Positions 18,432 to 26,494 of a stretch of DNA of 64,000 nt are shown here, one piece after another. Source of the stretch: Amycolatopsis lexingtonensis (GTDB lineage Bacteria; Actinomycetota; Actinomycetes; Mycobacteriales; Pseudonocardiaceae); the NCBI RefSeq assembly GCF_014873755.1, contig NZ_JADBEG010000001.1:4466501-4530500 (forward strand), written 5' to 3'. The notes beneath the pieces are model-generated. The model did not search any database and was not told where the DNA came from. It saw only the letters and a program-made list of their open reading frames with translations. Numbering within the stretch: the first letter of the stretch is position 1; every line of letters starts with the position of its first letter. The position numbers and the translations under genes were made by a program.

Positions 18432-19404
18432 CCGCGCGCAGGTACTTCTTGCGGTAGCCGCCGTCCACCATCTCGTCGGTGAACAGCGACGGCAGCGGCT
18501 CGCCCGACACGACCACCGGGATCGCGCGGTCGTAGAGCCGGTCGGCGAACGCCACCAGCCGCAGGGCCACGTTCTGGTCCGGCGCCGGGTGGATGCCGCG
18601 CAGGTGCACACGGGTGACGCCGTCCAGCAGCCGCCCGTAGCGCGAGGGGTGCAGGGACGCCAGGTGCTCGCACAGCGCGTCGAAGTCGTCCACAGTGGAC
18701 CCTTCGTGCGCGGCCACCGACTCCTCCAGCTCCGCCGGGGTGACGGGCGGCGGCGCGTCCGGCAGGCCGCGGTGGCGGTAGTCCGGGCCGTCGACGCGGA
18801 CGACGCCGAAGCGGGCCGAGAGCGTCTGGATCTCGCGCAGGAAGTCCTCCGCGGCGAACCGGCCCTCGCCCAGCTTCTCCGGCAGGGTGTTCGACGTCGC
18901 CGCGATGTACACCCCGGCGTCCATCAGCTCCTGCAGCAGCCGCGTGACCAGCGTGGTGTCGCCGGGGTCGTCGAGCTCGAACTCGTCGATGGCCAGGATC
19001 CGGTGCTCCGAGAGCCGCCGCACGGCTTCGGCGAAGCCCAGCGCGCCGACGAGGTGGGTCAGCTCGACGAACGTCCCGTACGCCTTGGGCGACGGCGCCG
19101 CGTGCCACGCCGAGGCCAGCAGGTGGGTCTTGCCGACGCCGAAGCCGCCGTCGAGGTAGAGGCCCATCGGCCCGGCCGGCTCGGCGGACCCGCCGAAGAG
19201 CTTGAAGCGCTTCTTCTCCTTGCGCGCCCCCACTTTCGCGGCGAACGCCGAGCACGCCTCGACCGCGGCGGCCTGGCTGGGCTCGTCGGGGTTGGGCAAG
19301 TACGTCTCGAACCGGACGGCGTCGAAGCGCGGCGGCGGCACCAGCGCGCCGATCAGCTCGTCGGCGGACAGCTCGGGACGGCGGCCGGTGAGGTGCGCGG
19401 GCAT
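18385..19404 (-). CDS. zapE: Cell division protein ZapE (AFG1-type ATPase)
   Basis: A 339-residue AAA+ ATPase of the AFG1/LACE1/ZapE family, which in E. coli acts at the FtsZ ring. Walker A is GGFGVGKTHLL near residue 100 and Walker B is ILAIDEFELDD; AATSNTLPEKLGEGRF is a family-specific sensor region. The C terminus RKKYLRAVSRL is also typical. The ATG at 19404 (MPAHLTGRRPEL) is preferred to the upstream frame, which lacks family similarity. Confidence 0.88.
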   Translation of the reverse strand: MPAHLTGRRPELSADELIGALVPPPRFDAVRFETYLPNPDEPSQAAAVEACSAFAAKVGARKEKKRFKLFGGSAEPAGPMGLYLDGGFGVGKTHLLASAWHAAPSPKAYGTFVELTHLVGALGFAEAVRRLSEHRILAIDEFELDDPGDTTLVTRLLQELMDAGVYIAATSNTLPEKLGEGRFAAEDFLREIQTLSARFGVVRVDGPDYRHRGLPDAPPPVTPAELEESVAAHEGSTVDDFDALCEHLASLHPSRYGRLLDGVTRVHLRGIHPAPDQNVALRLVAFADRLYDRAIPVVVSGEPLPSLFTDEMVDGGYRKKYLRAVSRLTALARDAVPAS

Positions 19405-19493
19405 GGTCGCAGAGCCTATCCGCCACGGTCCCCCGTCCGGGCGGCGATGTGCCCCGGTAGAGACGTGCTTCACGCCCGTGCTGGGATTGTCCC

Positions 19494-20231
19494 GTGCGGA
19501 GTGTGTGGCCCCTCTCGACGGGCGAGCTGACCGGGGAAGACCTCGAAGAGATCTACGCCTATCCGACGCCCCTCGACCGGCCTTGGGTGCAGGTCAACTT
19601 CGTCGCGTCCGCCGACGGCGCGGTCGAGGTGGACACGACGTCGGCCGGGCTGTCCCACGCCGCCGACCGGCGGATCTTCCTGCTCGGCCGCGATCTCGCC
19701 GACGTGGTCCTGGTCGGCGCCGGGACCGCCCGCGCGGAGGACTACCGCGGGGTCGTCGCGGGCCCGAAGCGCCTGGAACGCCGTCGCCGCCTCGGCTTCA
19801 CGGGTGTCCCGCCGATCGCGGTGGTGACCCGGACCGCGGATCTCGACCCCGCGTCCCGGCTGTTCACCGAGACCGTCGTACCCCCGATCGTGGTAACCAC
19901 GGAAACCGCGGACACCGCGGCGCTCGAAGCGGCCGGGGCGACGATCCTGCGGGCGGGTACCGGCGACGTCGACCTGCCGCGCGCGCTCGACCTGCTGGCC
20001 GAGCGGGGTCTGCGCCGGATCGCGTGCGAAGGCGGGCCGAGGCTGTTCGCCCAGCTCGTCGCGGCCGACCGGATCGACCAGCTGTGCCTGACGGTCGCGC
20101 CGCTGCTCGTGGCCGGGACGGCGGACCGGATCGCCACCGGTCCCGGCAGCGTTCCCCGCCGGCTCGCCCTGGCGTCGATCCTGGTCGAGGACGGTTTCAC
20201 CTTCCTGCGCTACCGCCGGGCCGCCGGGTGA
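19494..20231 (+). CDS. RibD C-terminal / dihydrofolate-reductase-like pyrimidine reductase
   Basis: A 245-residue NADPH-dependent reductase of the RibD C-terminal fold: RPWVQVNFVASADGAVEVD, LLGRDLADVVLVGAGTARAEDY and a C-terminal RRIACEGGPRLFAQLVAADR. In riboflavin synthesis this domain reduces the ribose of the pyrimidine intermediate, but standalone copies have several roles and no rib genes are nearby. The GTG at 19494 gives an N terminus typical of actinobacterial homologues. Its stop overlaps the start of the ECF sigma factor. Confidence 0.82.
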   Translation: MRSVWPLSTGELTGEDLEEIYAYPTPLDRPWVQVNFVASADGAVEVDTTSAGLSHAADRRIFLLGRDLADVVLVGAGTARAEDYRGVVAGPKRLERRRRLGFTGVPPIAVVTRTADLDPASRLFTETVVPPIVVTTETADTAALEAAGATILRAGTGDVDLPRALDLLAERGLRRIACEGGPRLFAQLVAADRIDQLCLTVAPLLVAGTADRIATGPGSVPRRLALASILVEDGFTFLRYRRAAG

Positions 20232-20776
20232 GCCGCGACGCCGACCTGATCACCCGGGCCGCCGCCGGGGACGAAGCCGCGTTCGGCGCGCTCGTCCGGG
20301 AGCACACGCCCCGGATGTACCGGGTCGCGCTGCGGATCACCGGCAGCCCCGCCGAGGCCGAGGACGTCGTGCAGGAGTCGTGGCTCGCCGCGTGGCGCGC
20401 GCTCGGCACGTTCCGGCACGAGTCCGCGGTCTCGACCTGGCTCTACCGGGTCGTCACCAACAGCGCGCTCGCCCTGCTGCGCCGCCGCAAGCCCACGATC
20501 TCGCTGGACGAACCCTCGTGCCAGTCCACTGTGGACACCGAACGGCTCGCCGTCCCGGGCCCCGAAGGCCGGGTCGTGCGCGCCGAGGAGGTCGACGCGG
20601 TGCTGCGGGCGATCGGCCGGCTCGAGGTGTCCCAGCGGGTGCCGCTCGTGCTGCGCGAACTGGAGGGGCTCAGCTACGAAGAGGTCGCCGAGGTGCTCGA
20701 CGTGAACGTCGGCGCCTTGCGTTCCCGGCTGCACCGGGCCAGGGTGGCGCTGCTCGCCGAGTTGAAGGAGCGGTGA
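20228..20776 (+). CDS. ECF RNA polymerase sigma factor of the Asp23/AmaP operon
   Basis: A 182-residue ECF sigma factor. Region 2 runs from AAFGALVREHTPRMYRVALR through EAEDVVQESWLAAWRALGTF; region 4 contains VPLVLRELEGLSYEEVAEVL and NVGALRSRLHRARVAL. The GTG overlaps the preceding stop by 4 nt and its own stop overlaps the next ATG, so it heads a run of coupled envelope-stress genes. No zinc-finger or transmembrane anti-sigma gene follows; the next gene is an Asp23-like protein. Confidence 0.9.
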   Translation: MSRDADLITRAAAGDEAAFGALVREHTPRMYRVALRITGSPAEAEDVVQESWLAAWRALGTFRHESAVSTWLYRVVTNSALALLRRRKPTISLDEPSCQSTVDTERLAVPGPEGRVVRAEEVDAVLRAIGRLEVSQRVPLVLRELEGLSYEEVAEVLDVNVGALRSRLHRARVALLAELKER

Positions 20777-21189
20777 TGGCCGAGCAGACCGACCCCGAGC
20801 GCGACCCGCGCTGGGACGCCGTGCGCGCCGCCGCCCGGCGCCGCGTGGCGACGCCGCCGGGCCTGGTCGAACGCGTGCTGCGGGCGGTCGCGCGCGGTAC
20901 CCGGACCGCCGTCGAAGTGCCCGGGGACGACGGCGGGCTGCGGATCACCGAACAGACCGTCGTCCGCCTGGCCGGGACCATCGCGGCGGCCCGGGCCCCC
21001 GGCGGCGTGCGCGTCTCGGCCGTCGCCGTCGAGGACGGCGTCGTGCAGGTGCTGGTGTCGGTCCGCTTCGGCGTCGTCGCCGGCGAAGCCGCCGAGGCGC
21101 TGCGGCGGGAGGTCACCGCCGAGCTGTCCCGCCAGCTGGGCGTCACGACCGCGGTGAACGTGCACGTCGTGGACGTCCACCCGGACTGA
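20776..21189 (+). CDS. Asp23/Gls24 family protein, first copy
   Basis: A 137-residue protein whose C-terminal ~90 residues form an Asp23 (alkaline shock) domain: GLRITEQTVVRLAGTIAAAR, then beta-rich VSAVAVEDGVVQVLVSVRF and GVTTAVNVHVVDVHPD. In Staphylococcus, Asp23 proteins gather at the membrane through AmaP and affect cell-envelope stress. The N terminus RDPRWDAVRAAARRRVATPPGLVERVLRAV is charged and helical, and resembles the short sigma-contacting segments of small anti-sigma factors only superficially. The ATG overlaps the sigma stop by one base. Confidence 0.83.
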   Translation: MAEQTDPERDPRWDAVRAAARRRVATPPGLVERVLRAVARGTRTAVEVPGDDGGLRITEQTVVRLAGTIAAARAPGGVRVSAVAVEDGVVQVLVSVRFGVVAGEAAEALRREVTAELSRQLGVTTAVNVHVVDVHPD

Positions 21190-21279
21190 GCATTCCCCCG
21201 TTCGGGGGACCTTGCGTGAGGTATCCGCGCTCCCGGGCATCGTAAGGGCGAGAGCCCGCCGCGAGAGGAGCCAGGACGC

Positions 21280-21717
21280 ATGCACCCGGAACGGACCGAG
21301 AGCCCCGGCACGGTCACCCCGCTCAACGAGGACGGCGCCGCCGGGCGCACCACGATCTCGTCACTGGTCGTGCAGAAGGTGGCCGGGCTGGCCGCCCGCG
21401 AGGTCGCCGGCGTGCACGCACTGGGCGGCGGCGGGGTGTCCCGCGCGATCGGCGCGCTGCGCGAGCGGATCCCCGGCTCCGGCACGGTGACCACGACGGG
21501 CGTGTCGGTCGAGGTCGGCGAGAAGCAGACCGCGATCGACCTCGACGTCGTCGTCGAGTACGGCGCCCGGATCACCGACGTCGCCCGCGCGGTGCGGCGC
21601 AACGTGATCACCGCGGTCGAGCAGATCACCGGGCTCGAGGTGATCGAGGTCAACATCGCGGTCAACGACATCCACCTGCCGGGCGACGAAGAGCCCGAGT
21701 CGACGCGGGTGGAGTGA
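21280..21717 (+). CDS. Asp23/Gls24 family envelope stress protein, second copy
   Basis: A 145-residue, full-length Asp23-domain protein: TISSLVVQKVAGLAAREVAGV, GVSVEVGEKQTAIDLDVVVEYG and ITGLEVIEVNIAVNDIHLPGDEE. The ribosome site GAGAGGAG stands 8 nt before the ATG. The 90-bp gap after the first copy could hold a second promoter. It overlaps the next gene by 4 nt. Confidence 0.87.
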   Translation: MHPERTESPGTVTPLNEDGAAGRTTISSLVVQKVAGLAAREVAGVHALGGGGVSRAIGALRERIPGSGTVTTTGVSVEVGEKQTAIDLDVVVEYGARITDVARAVRRNVITAVEQITGLEVIEVNIAVNDIHLPGDEEPESTRVE

Positions 21718-21947
21718 CCGCGCGCGGACCCGACGACCCGGAAGGCCGCGCGGCCTTCCGGGCGTTCGTGCGGGAACACCACCCGGACGTCGGCGGGGAC
21801 CCGGCCGAGTTCGCGGCCGGGCTGGCCCGCTTCCGGGAATCCGCACGGGACTCCCGCTTCGACGCCCCGGTCAGCTTCGTGCGCCGCCGCCGGGGTCTCG
21901 CCGGCTTGCTGTCCCGCTTCCGCCGCCGCCCGCCCCGGGTGCGGTGA
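21714..21947 (+). CDS. Small uncharacterised protein of the Asp23 operon
   Basis: A 77-residue protein starting with a GTG that overlaps the upstream stop. It contains FVREHHPDVGGDPAEFAAGL, which recalls the HPD turn of J-domains but is too short for one, and it ends in an Arg-rich tail (SFVRRRRGLAGLLSRFRRR). Similar small genes recur at this place in actinobacterial Asp23 operons. No function can be given. Confidence 0.65.
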   Translation: MTARGPDDPEGRAAFRAFVREHHPDVGGDPAEFAAGLARFRESARDSRFDAPVSFVRRRRGLAGLLSRFRRRPPRVR

Positions 21948-21996
21948 CCGCCCCGCCGGGGCAAGCTTCCCGTTCCACCCCGTCCAAGGAGGACAT

Positions 21997-22173
21997 GTGA
22001 ACGCAACGCAGACCGGGCTCCTGGCCGGGCTGGTCCTCGGCCTCGCCGCGACCCAGGGGTTCACCGCGTTCCTGGTGACCCTGGCCGTCGGGATCATCGG
22101 CCTGGTCGCCGGCCGGGTCCTCGACGGCGAACTCGACCTCGGCGAGCTGTTCGGCAAGGGCCGCGACAAGTGA
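21997..22173 (+). CDS. DUF2273-like small membrane protein
   Basis: A 58-residue protein starting with GTG at 21997 behind AAGGAGGACAT. It is mostly one or two membrane helices (TGLLAGLVLGLAATQGF and AFLVTLAVGIIGLVAGRVL) and ends in a polar tail, ELDLGELFGKGRDK. This matches the small DUF2273 proteins regularly found between Asp23 and AmaP genes, which are likely membrane anchors or structural partners. Its stop overlaps the next GTG by 4 nt. Confidence 0.75.
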   Translation: MNATQTGLLAGLVLGLAATQGFTAFLVTLAVGIIGLVAGRVLDGELDLGELFGKGRDK

Positions 22174-22520
22174 ACCGCGCACTGGACGTGCCGCGCGAAC
22201 TCGCCGAGCCGGACGAGCGCGGCACCCTCACCATCGGCCACGCGGTGGTGCGCAAGGTCGCGCAGCACGCCGCCGACCAGGTGCCGGGTACCGCCCACGA
22301 CGGCAAGAAGGGCGCGAAGGCCAAGGTCGGCGGCCTCGACAACGACGTCGACCTCGCCCTCGACCTGGCGCTGCGCTACCCGGGCGCGGTCCGGGCGGTC
22401 GTCGGCGACGTGCGGCGGAAGGTCACCGAAGAGGTCGAGCTGATCACCGGCTACCACGTGCGGACGCTCGCGGTGACGGTGTCCGCGCTGCGGCCCGAAG
22501 CCGCGCCGAGGGTGCGGTAG
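22170..22520 (+). CDS. Asp23/Gls24 family protein, third copy
   Basis: A 116-residue Asp23-domain protein: GTLTIGHAVVRKVAQHAADQ, DVDLALDLALRYPGAVRAVV and ITGYHVRTLAVTVSALRPE. The middle carries a Lys-rich insert (GKKGAKAKVG) not seen in the other two copies. The GTG start overlaps the DUF2273-like gene. Three divergent paralogues in one operon suggest a hetero-oligomeric layer at the membrane, which is inference. Confidence 0.84.
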   Translation: MNRALDVPRELAEPDERGTLTIGHAVVRKVAQHAADQVPGTAHDGKKGAKAKVGGLDNDVDLALDLALRYPGAVRAVVGDVRRKVTEEVELITGYHVRTLAVTVSALRPEAAPRVR

Positions 22521-22522
22521 CC

Positions 22523-23059
22523 GTGCGCCCGTTCGTCCGCATCCTGGCCACGCTGCTCGGCCTGGCCTTCGCGGCCGCCGGGGCGCTGCTCGCCCTCGAA
22601 GTCGGCTGGCACTGGTGGCGCCCGGGCGCGGCGCCGCTGGTGGTGCCGTGGCCACGCTGGCAAACCGAGCTCGCGGCACTGGGCTGGGACGCCTACGCGG
22701 TCCGCGTCGGCGCCGGGGTCCTCGCCGCCGCGGGGCTGGTGCTCGTCTTCTGCGCGCTGGCCGCCGGCAGCCGCGCGGTGCGGCTGACCGACCCGGCCGA
22801 CGAGGTGAGCGTTTCGACGTCGCCGCGGTCGCTGGCCCGGCTGGTCGGGCTGACCGTGCGCGCGCAGGACAACGTCGCCGGCGCGTCGGTCACCGCGAGC
22901 GCCCGGCGGATCCGCGTCCGGGCGAAGAGCACCCTGGAAACCGAGGGCGAGCTGCGGCCGCGGCTGCTGGAAACCGTGTCCGCCCTGCTCGACGACGTCC
23001 CGCTGGCGCGGCGGCCGAAGGTCACCGTCGTCGTCGACTCGCCGAAGGACCGCCGATGA
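22523..23059 (+). CDS. DUF6286-type membrane protein of the Asp23 operon
   Basis: A 178-residue protein with two N-terminal membrane helices (ILATLLGLAFAAAGALLALE and VRVGAGVLAAAGLVLVFCAL) and a cytosolic alpha/beta domain, VSVSTSPRSLARLVGLTVRA to KVTVVVDSPKDRR. The arrangement mirrors AmaP, and such proteins usually pair with it. The GTG starts 2 nt after the previous stop and its stop overlaps the next ATG. Confidence 0.75.
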   Translation: MRPFVRILATLLGLAFAAAGALLALEVGWHWWRPGAAPLVVPWPRWQTELAALGWDAYAVRVGAGVLAAAGLVLVFCALAAGSRAVRLTDPADEVSVSTSPRSLARLVGLTVRAQDNVAGASVTASARRIRVRAKSTLETEGELRPRLLETVSALLDDVPLARRPKVTVVVDSPKDRR

Positions 23060-23655
23060 GCAAGTCCGTCGCTTCGAAGGCGCTTTCCCGTTCCTACGCG
23101 GGCGAACGCGTGCTGACGTTCCTCGTCGGGCTGCTCGCCCTGCTCGGCGGCGCGCTCGCGCTCGTGGTCGGCTTCGGCGTGCTCGGCGAGTACCGCGGGC
23201 GGCGCCCGCTGTTGGACCCGATGGCCGTCGAGTGGCTCGGGAGTCACGCCACGCCCGCGCGGATCGCCGCGATCGTGCTCGGCGTCCTGCTGTTGGTCCT
23301 CGGGCTACGCTGGGCGTTGCGCTCGCTGCGCCCGGAACCGCGGCCGGACCTGGACCTCGACCGCACCGAGGGCGCCGAGCTGGTGGTCACCGCGGCCGCG
23401 ATCGCGGAAGCCGTGCAGGCCGACGCAGAACGGCTCGACGGCGTCAGCCGCGCCCGCGTCCGCGCCGTCGGCTCGCGCACGTCCCCGGCGCTGCGGGTCA
23501 CGCTGTGGCTGCACGAAGGCACCGACCTCAAGGCCGTCTGGGCCGGCCTCGACACCCAGGTGCTGGCCCGGGCCCGGGAATCGCTCGGCCTCGACGTCCT
23601 GCCCACCGCCGTCCGCCTGGAACTCGACACGGCCCCGGCGAAACGCGTGCGCTGA
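23056..23655 (+). CDS. amaP: AmaP-like alkaline shock membrane anchor protein
   Basis: A 199-residue protein with two N-terminal transmembrane segments (VLTFLVGLLALLGGALALVV and RIAAIVLGVLLLVLGLRWAL) and a cytosolic domain of the AmaP type (AELVVTAAAIAEAVQADAER, SPALRVTLWLHEG). In Gram-positives AmaP holds Asp23 at the membrane. It is the last gene of the sigma-led operon, overlapping the DUF6286-type gene by 4 nt. Confidence 0.8.
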   Translation: MSKSVASKALSRSYAGERVLTFLVGLLALLGGALALVVGFGVLGEYRGRRPLLDPMAVEWLGSHATPARIAAIVLGVLLLVLGLRWALRSLRPEPRPDLDLDRTEGAELVVTAAAIAEAVQADAERLDGVSRARVRAVGSRTSPALRVTLWLHEGTDLKAVWAGLDTQVLARARESLGLDVLPTAVRLELDTAPAKRVR

Positions 23656-23682
23656 GCCGGGCTTTTCCGCAGAATGCGCAGC

Positions 23683-24762
23683 ATGCCCCTACCGCTGCAG
23701 CCGCCGCTGAAGCCGATGCTCGCCAAGCCCGCGAAGGCCATCCCGGACTCCGGCGGCCTGCTGTTCGAGCCGAAGTGGGACGGCTTCCGCTGCCTCGTCT
23801 TCCGCGACGGCGACGAGCTGTACCTGCAGTCCCGCGCGGAAAAGCCGCTCAACCGGTACTTCCCCGAAGCGGTGGCCCGGCTGCTGGAGGTGCTGCCGCC
23901 GCGGGTCGTGCTGGACGGCGAGCTCGTCGTCGCGCGGGACGGGCGGCTGAACTTCGACGCGCTGACCGAGCGGATCCACCCGGCCGAAAGCCGGATCACG
24001 CTCCTGGCGGGCGAGCAGCCCGCGGAGTTCGTCGCCTTCGACGTCCTCGCCCTCGGCGACGATCTGCTGCTCGAAGAGCCGACGTCGGTGCGCCGCGACC
24101 GGCTCGTCGAGCTGGCCGGCGACCGGTTCCCGCTCACCCCCGCCACCACCGACCCGGCCACCGCGCGGCACTGGTTCGAGCTGTTCGAAGGCGCCGGCCT
24201 CGACGGCGTCATCGGCAAGCCGCTGGACGAGCCGTACACGCCCGGCAAGCGCGTGATGCTCAAGTACAAGCACGTGCGCACCGCGGACTGCGTGCTGGCC
24301 GGGCTGCGCTGGCACGTCGACGGCGGCCCCGGCGAACTGGTCGGCTCGTTCCTGCTCGGCCTGCACGACGAAACCGGCGTGCTGCACCACGTCGGCACGG
24401 TCGGGTCGTTCCCGATGCCGCGCCGCCGCGAGCTGGCCGAGGAACTGGCGCCGCTGGTCACCGACGGCGAAGACCACCCGTGGGGCGGGCAGGCTCAGGG
24501 ATCGGGGCAGCGGATCCCGGGCGGGATCACGCGCTGGCGCGCCACCGAGCACGAGTGGGTGCCGCTGCGGCCCGAGCGCGTCGTCGAGGTCGCCTACGAG
24601 AACACCGAAGGCGGGATGCCGTCGCGGTTCCGGCACAACGCGCGGTTCAAGCGCTGGCGTCCGGACCGCGAAGCCGCGTCGTGCGACTACAGCCAGCTGG
24701 AGGAGCCGGCCCGCTACGACCTCGACGCCGTGTTCCGCGGCCAGGTCGTGCGGACCCGCTAA
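23683..24762 (+). CDS. ligC: ATP-dependent DNA ligase (LigC type)
   Basis: A 359-residue ATP-dependent ligase with an adenylation domain and an OB-fold. The nucleophilic Lys is in FEPKWDGFRC near residue 32; further motifs are LDGELVVARDG, FDVLALGDDLL, EGAGLDGVIGKPLDE and VMLKYKHVRTADCVL. LigC enzymes are secondary ligases, in mycobacteria linked to base-excision repair or back-up end joining. The ATG at 23683 (MPLPLQPPLKPMLAKP) gives the family N terminus; the ATG 9 bp upstream is possible. Confidence 0.9.
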   Translation: MPLPLQPPLKPMLAKPAKAIPDSGGLLFEPKWDGFRCLVFRDGDELYLQSRAEKPLNRYFPEAVARLLEVLPPRVVLDGELVVARDGRLNFDALTERIHPAESRITLLAGEQPAEFVAFDVLALGDDLLLEEPTSVRRDRLVELAGDRFPLTPATTDPATARHWFELFEGAGLDGVIGKPLDEPYTPGKRVMLKYKHVRTADCVLAGLRWHVDGGPGELVGSFLLGLHDETGVLHHVGTVGSFPMPRRRELAEELAPLVTDGEDHPWGGQAQGSGQRIPGGITRWRATEHEWVPLRPERVVEVAYENTEGGMPSRFRHNARFKRWRPDREAASCDYSQLEEPARYDLDAVFRGQVVRTR

Positions 24763-24820
24763 CCCTCGTCCCACACCGGCCGTGCGAAGCTCGGCTGGCC
24801 CTGCCTTGATCGTGCTCGAC

Positions 24821-26383
24821 GTGAGGATCCCGCCCGTGCGCCGCCGCCGTTCCCGTCTCCTGGTCGCGCTGCTCGCCGTGGCCTCCGCCGCGGGGTGCGC
24901 CGCCGGGCCGTCGGTGCGCCCGGCGCTGGTCGAGAACGACGGGAAGACCACCGGCAGCACGCCGGCCGGGACGCCGTCGGTGCCGCTGCCGCCGCTGGCC
25001 GAACCGCAGTCGCCGTCGGTGAAGTGGGCCGACTGCGACGACGACACCCGGCAGCGGATCGGCACCCCCGCCGTCCCGGACAGCCTGCACTTCACCTGCG
25101 CCCGCGTCACCGCCCCGCTGGACGCGCCGGGCGAGCCCCGCCGCTCGCTGGTGCGGCTGCTGGCGCTGAAGGTGGGCAGCGGACCGGTGCCGCTGGTGGT
25201 CGTCAACGACGTCGACGGCGAGCCGGGCACGGTCTACGCGGCGCGGCTGGCCGCGACGCTGCCGCCGGCGTTCCTCGAGAAGTTCTCGCTGGTGGGCGTG
25301 GACCGCCGCGGCACCGGGATGTCCGGCGCGGCCCAGTGCGTGCCGCCGGACATCCGCCACGACCTGATCGACGCCGACCCGGCACAGGGCGACCTGCAGG
25401 ACGTGCTGGACGCGGCCCGCAAGGCCGGCCAGCAGTGCGCGATCGAGCTCGACGACTCCCAGACGGCACTGGACAGCTGGCGCGCGGCGGGCGACCTCGA
25501 GGAGGTCCGCAAGCAGCTGGGCTTGGAGCACCTGAACGCGCTCGGCCGCGGCGACGGCTCGAAGGTGCTGGCCGAGTACGCGGTCCGCTTCCCGGCCCAG
25601 GTCGGCCGCATGGTCCTCGACGGCGTCCCGGACCCGGGCGCCGACACCGCGGCGGTGCTCGACGCGGTCGCCGCCGGCGCCCAGTCCACATTGGACGCGT
25701 TCGGCACGGACTGCGCCTCCCGAGGCTGCGCGTTAGGCGACCCGAAGGCGGCCCTGGCCGCGCTGACCGACCAGCTGCGCGCCAGCCCGCCGTCCACCGA
25801 CGACGGCGTCGAGTTCGGCCCGGGCGTGGCGATGTTCGCGGTGTATTCGGGCCTTTCCCAGCGCTCGCGCTGGCCGGAACTGGCGGACGCGATCGTCGCG
25901 GCCCGCGGCGGCAACATCGGCCCGCTGGCGGCGTTCGTGGCCCCGGTGCTGCACGACTCGCGCGCCCAGCCGTCCCGCATCGACGCGACGATCGCGACCC
26001 GCTGCAACGACAGCCAGTCCCGCCTGTCGGCCGACCAGCTCGACCAGGTGGTGGCCGGCATGCGCGCGAAGTACCCGCAGTTCGGCACGGTGGTAGCGCA
26101 ACAGCTGGCCTGGTGCGGCCCGTGGCCGGTCCGGACGGAGCCCCTCCCGCCCCCGGGCGCCCCGGGAGCCCCGCCGATCCTGGTCGCGGCAACGGCGGCC
26201 GACCCCTCGACCCCGGGGGTGGGCAGCACGCGCGCGGCGGACCAGATGCCGTCGGCGGTGACGATCACGTGGCAGGGCGCGGGCCACGGCGCGGTGGGAG
26301 CTTCGCCGTGCGTGACCGACGCGGCGCGGGCGTTTCTTGTGGACGGGAAGATCCCGGCGAACGGAACCCTCTGCCCGGCCTGA
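24821..26383 (+). CDS. Secreted alpha/beta-hydrolase-fold lipoprotein lacking the catalytic serine
   Basis: A ~520-residue exported protein related to actinobacterial tripeptidyl-aminopeptidase-like hydrolases. An Arg-rich start, hydrophobic LLVALLAVASAAGC and a Cys at about residue 26 form a lipoprotein signal. The hydrolase fold is clear: SLVGVDRRGTGMSG, YAVRFPAQVGRMVLDGVPDPG, a C-terminal TAP-like region with Asp in ATAADPSTP and His in QGAGHGAVG. At the nucleophile elbow, where relatives have GxSxG, this protein reads LGRGDGSKVL: the Ser position is Gly. It is therefore probably not a standard hydrolase. The start is uncertain; GTGs at 24782 and 24836 are alternatives. Confidence 0.75.
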   Translation: MRIPPVRRRRSRLLVALLAVASAAGCAAGPSVRPALVENDGKTTGSTPAGTPSVPLPPLAEPQSPSVKWADCDDDTRQRIGTPAVPDSLHFTCARVTAPLDAPGEPRRSLVRLLALKVGSGPVPLVVVNDVDGEPGTVYAARLAATLPPAFLEKFSLVGVDRRGTGMSGAAQCVPPDIRHDLIDADPAQGDLQDVLDAARKAGQQCAIELDDSQTALDSWRAAGDLEEVRKQLGLEHLNALGRGDGSKVLAEYAVRFPAQVGRMVLDGVPDPGADTAAVLDAVAAGAQSTLDAFGTDCASRGCALGDPKAALAALTDQLRASPPSTDDGVEFGPGVAMFAVYSGLSQRSRWPELADAIVAARGGNIGPLAAFVAPVLHDSRAQPSRIDATIATRCNDSQSRLSADQLDQVVAGMRAKYPQFGTVVAQQLAWCGPWPVRTEPLPPPGAPGAPPILVAATAADPSTPGVGSTRAADQMPSAVTITWQGAGHGAVGASPCVTDAARAFLVDGKIPANGTLCPA

Positions 26384-26445
26384 CATGTCATGCCTGGGCT
26401 GGGCCCCGCGGTCAGCGAGACGGCTCACCCACCCGCCGAATGCCA

Positions 26446-26491
26446 TGAAGGGCCCCTTCACGGGCATTAAGTGCCGTGAAGGGGCCCTTCA
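26446..26491. terminator. Inverted-repeat terminator between convergent genes
   Basis: TGAAGGGCCCCTTCA (26446-26460) and TGAAGGGGCCCTTCA (26477-26491) are reverse complements of each other and each is also nearly self-complementary. They separate the rightward hydrolase-like gene from the leftward sigma gene, ending 4 bp before the latter's stop, so they should terminate transcription from both sides. Confidence 0.7.
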
Positions 26492-26494
26492 CGG

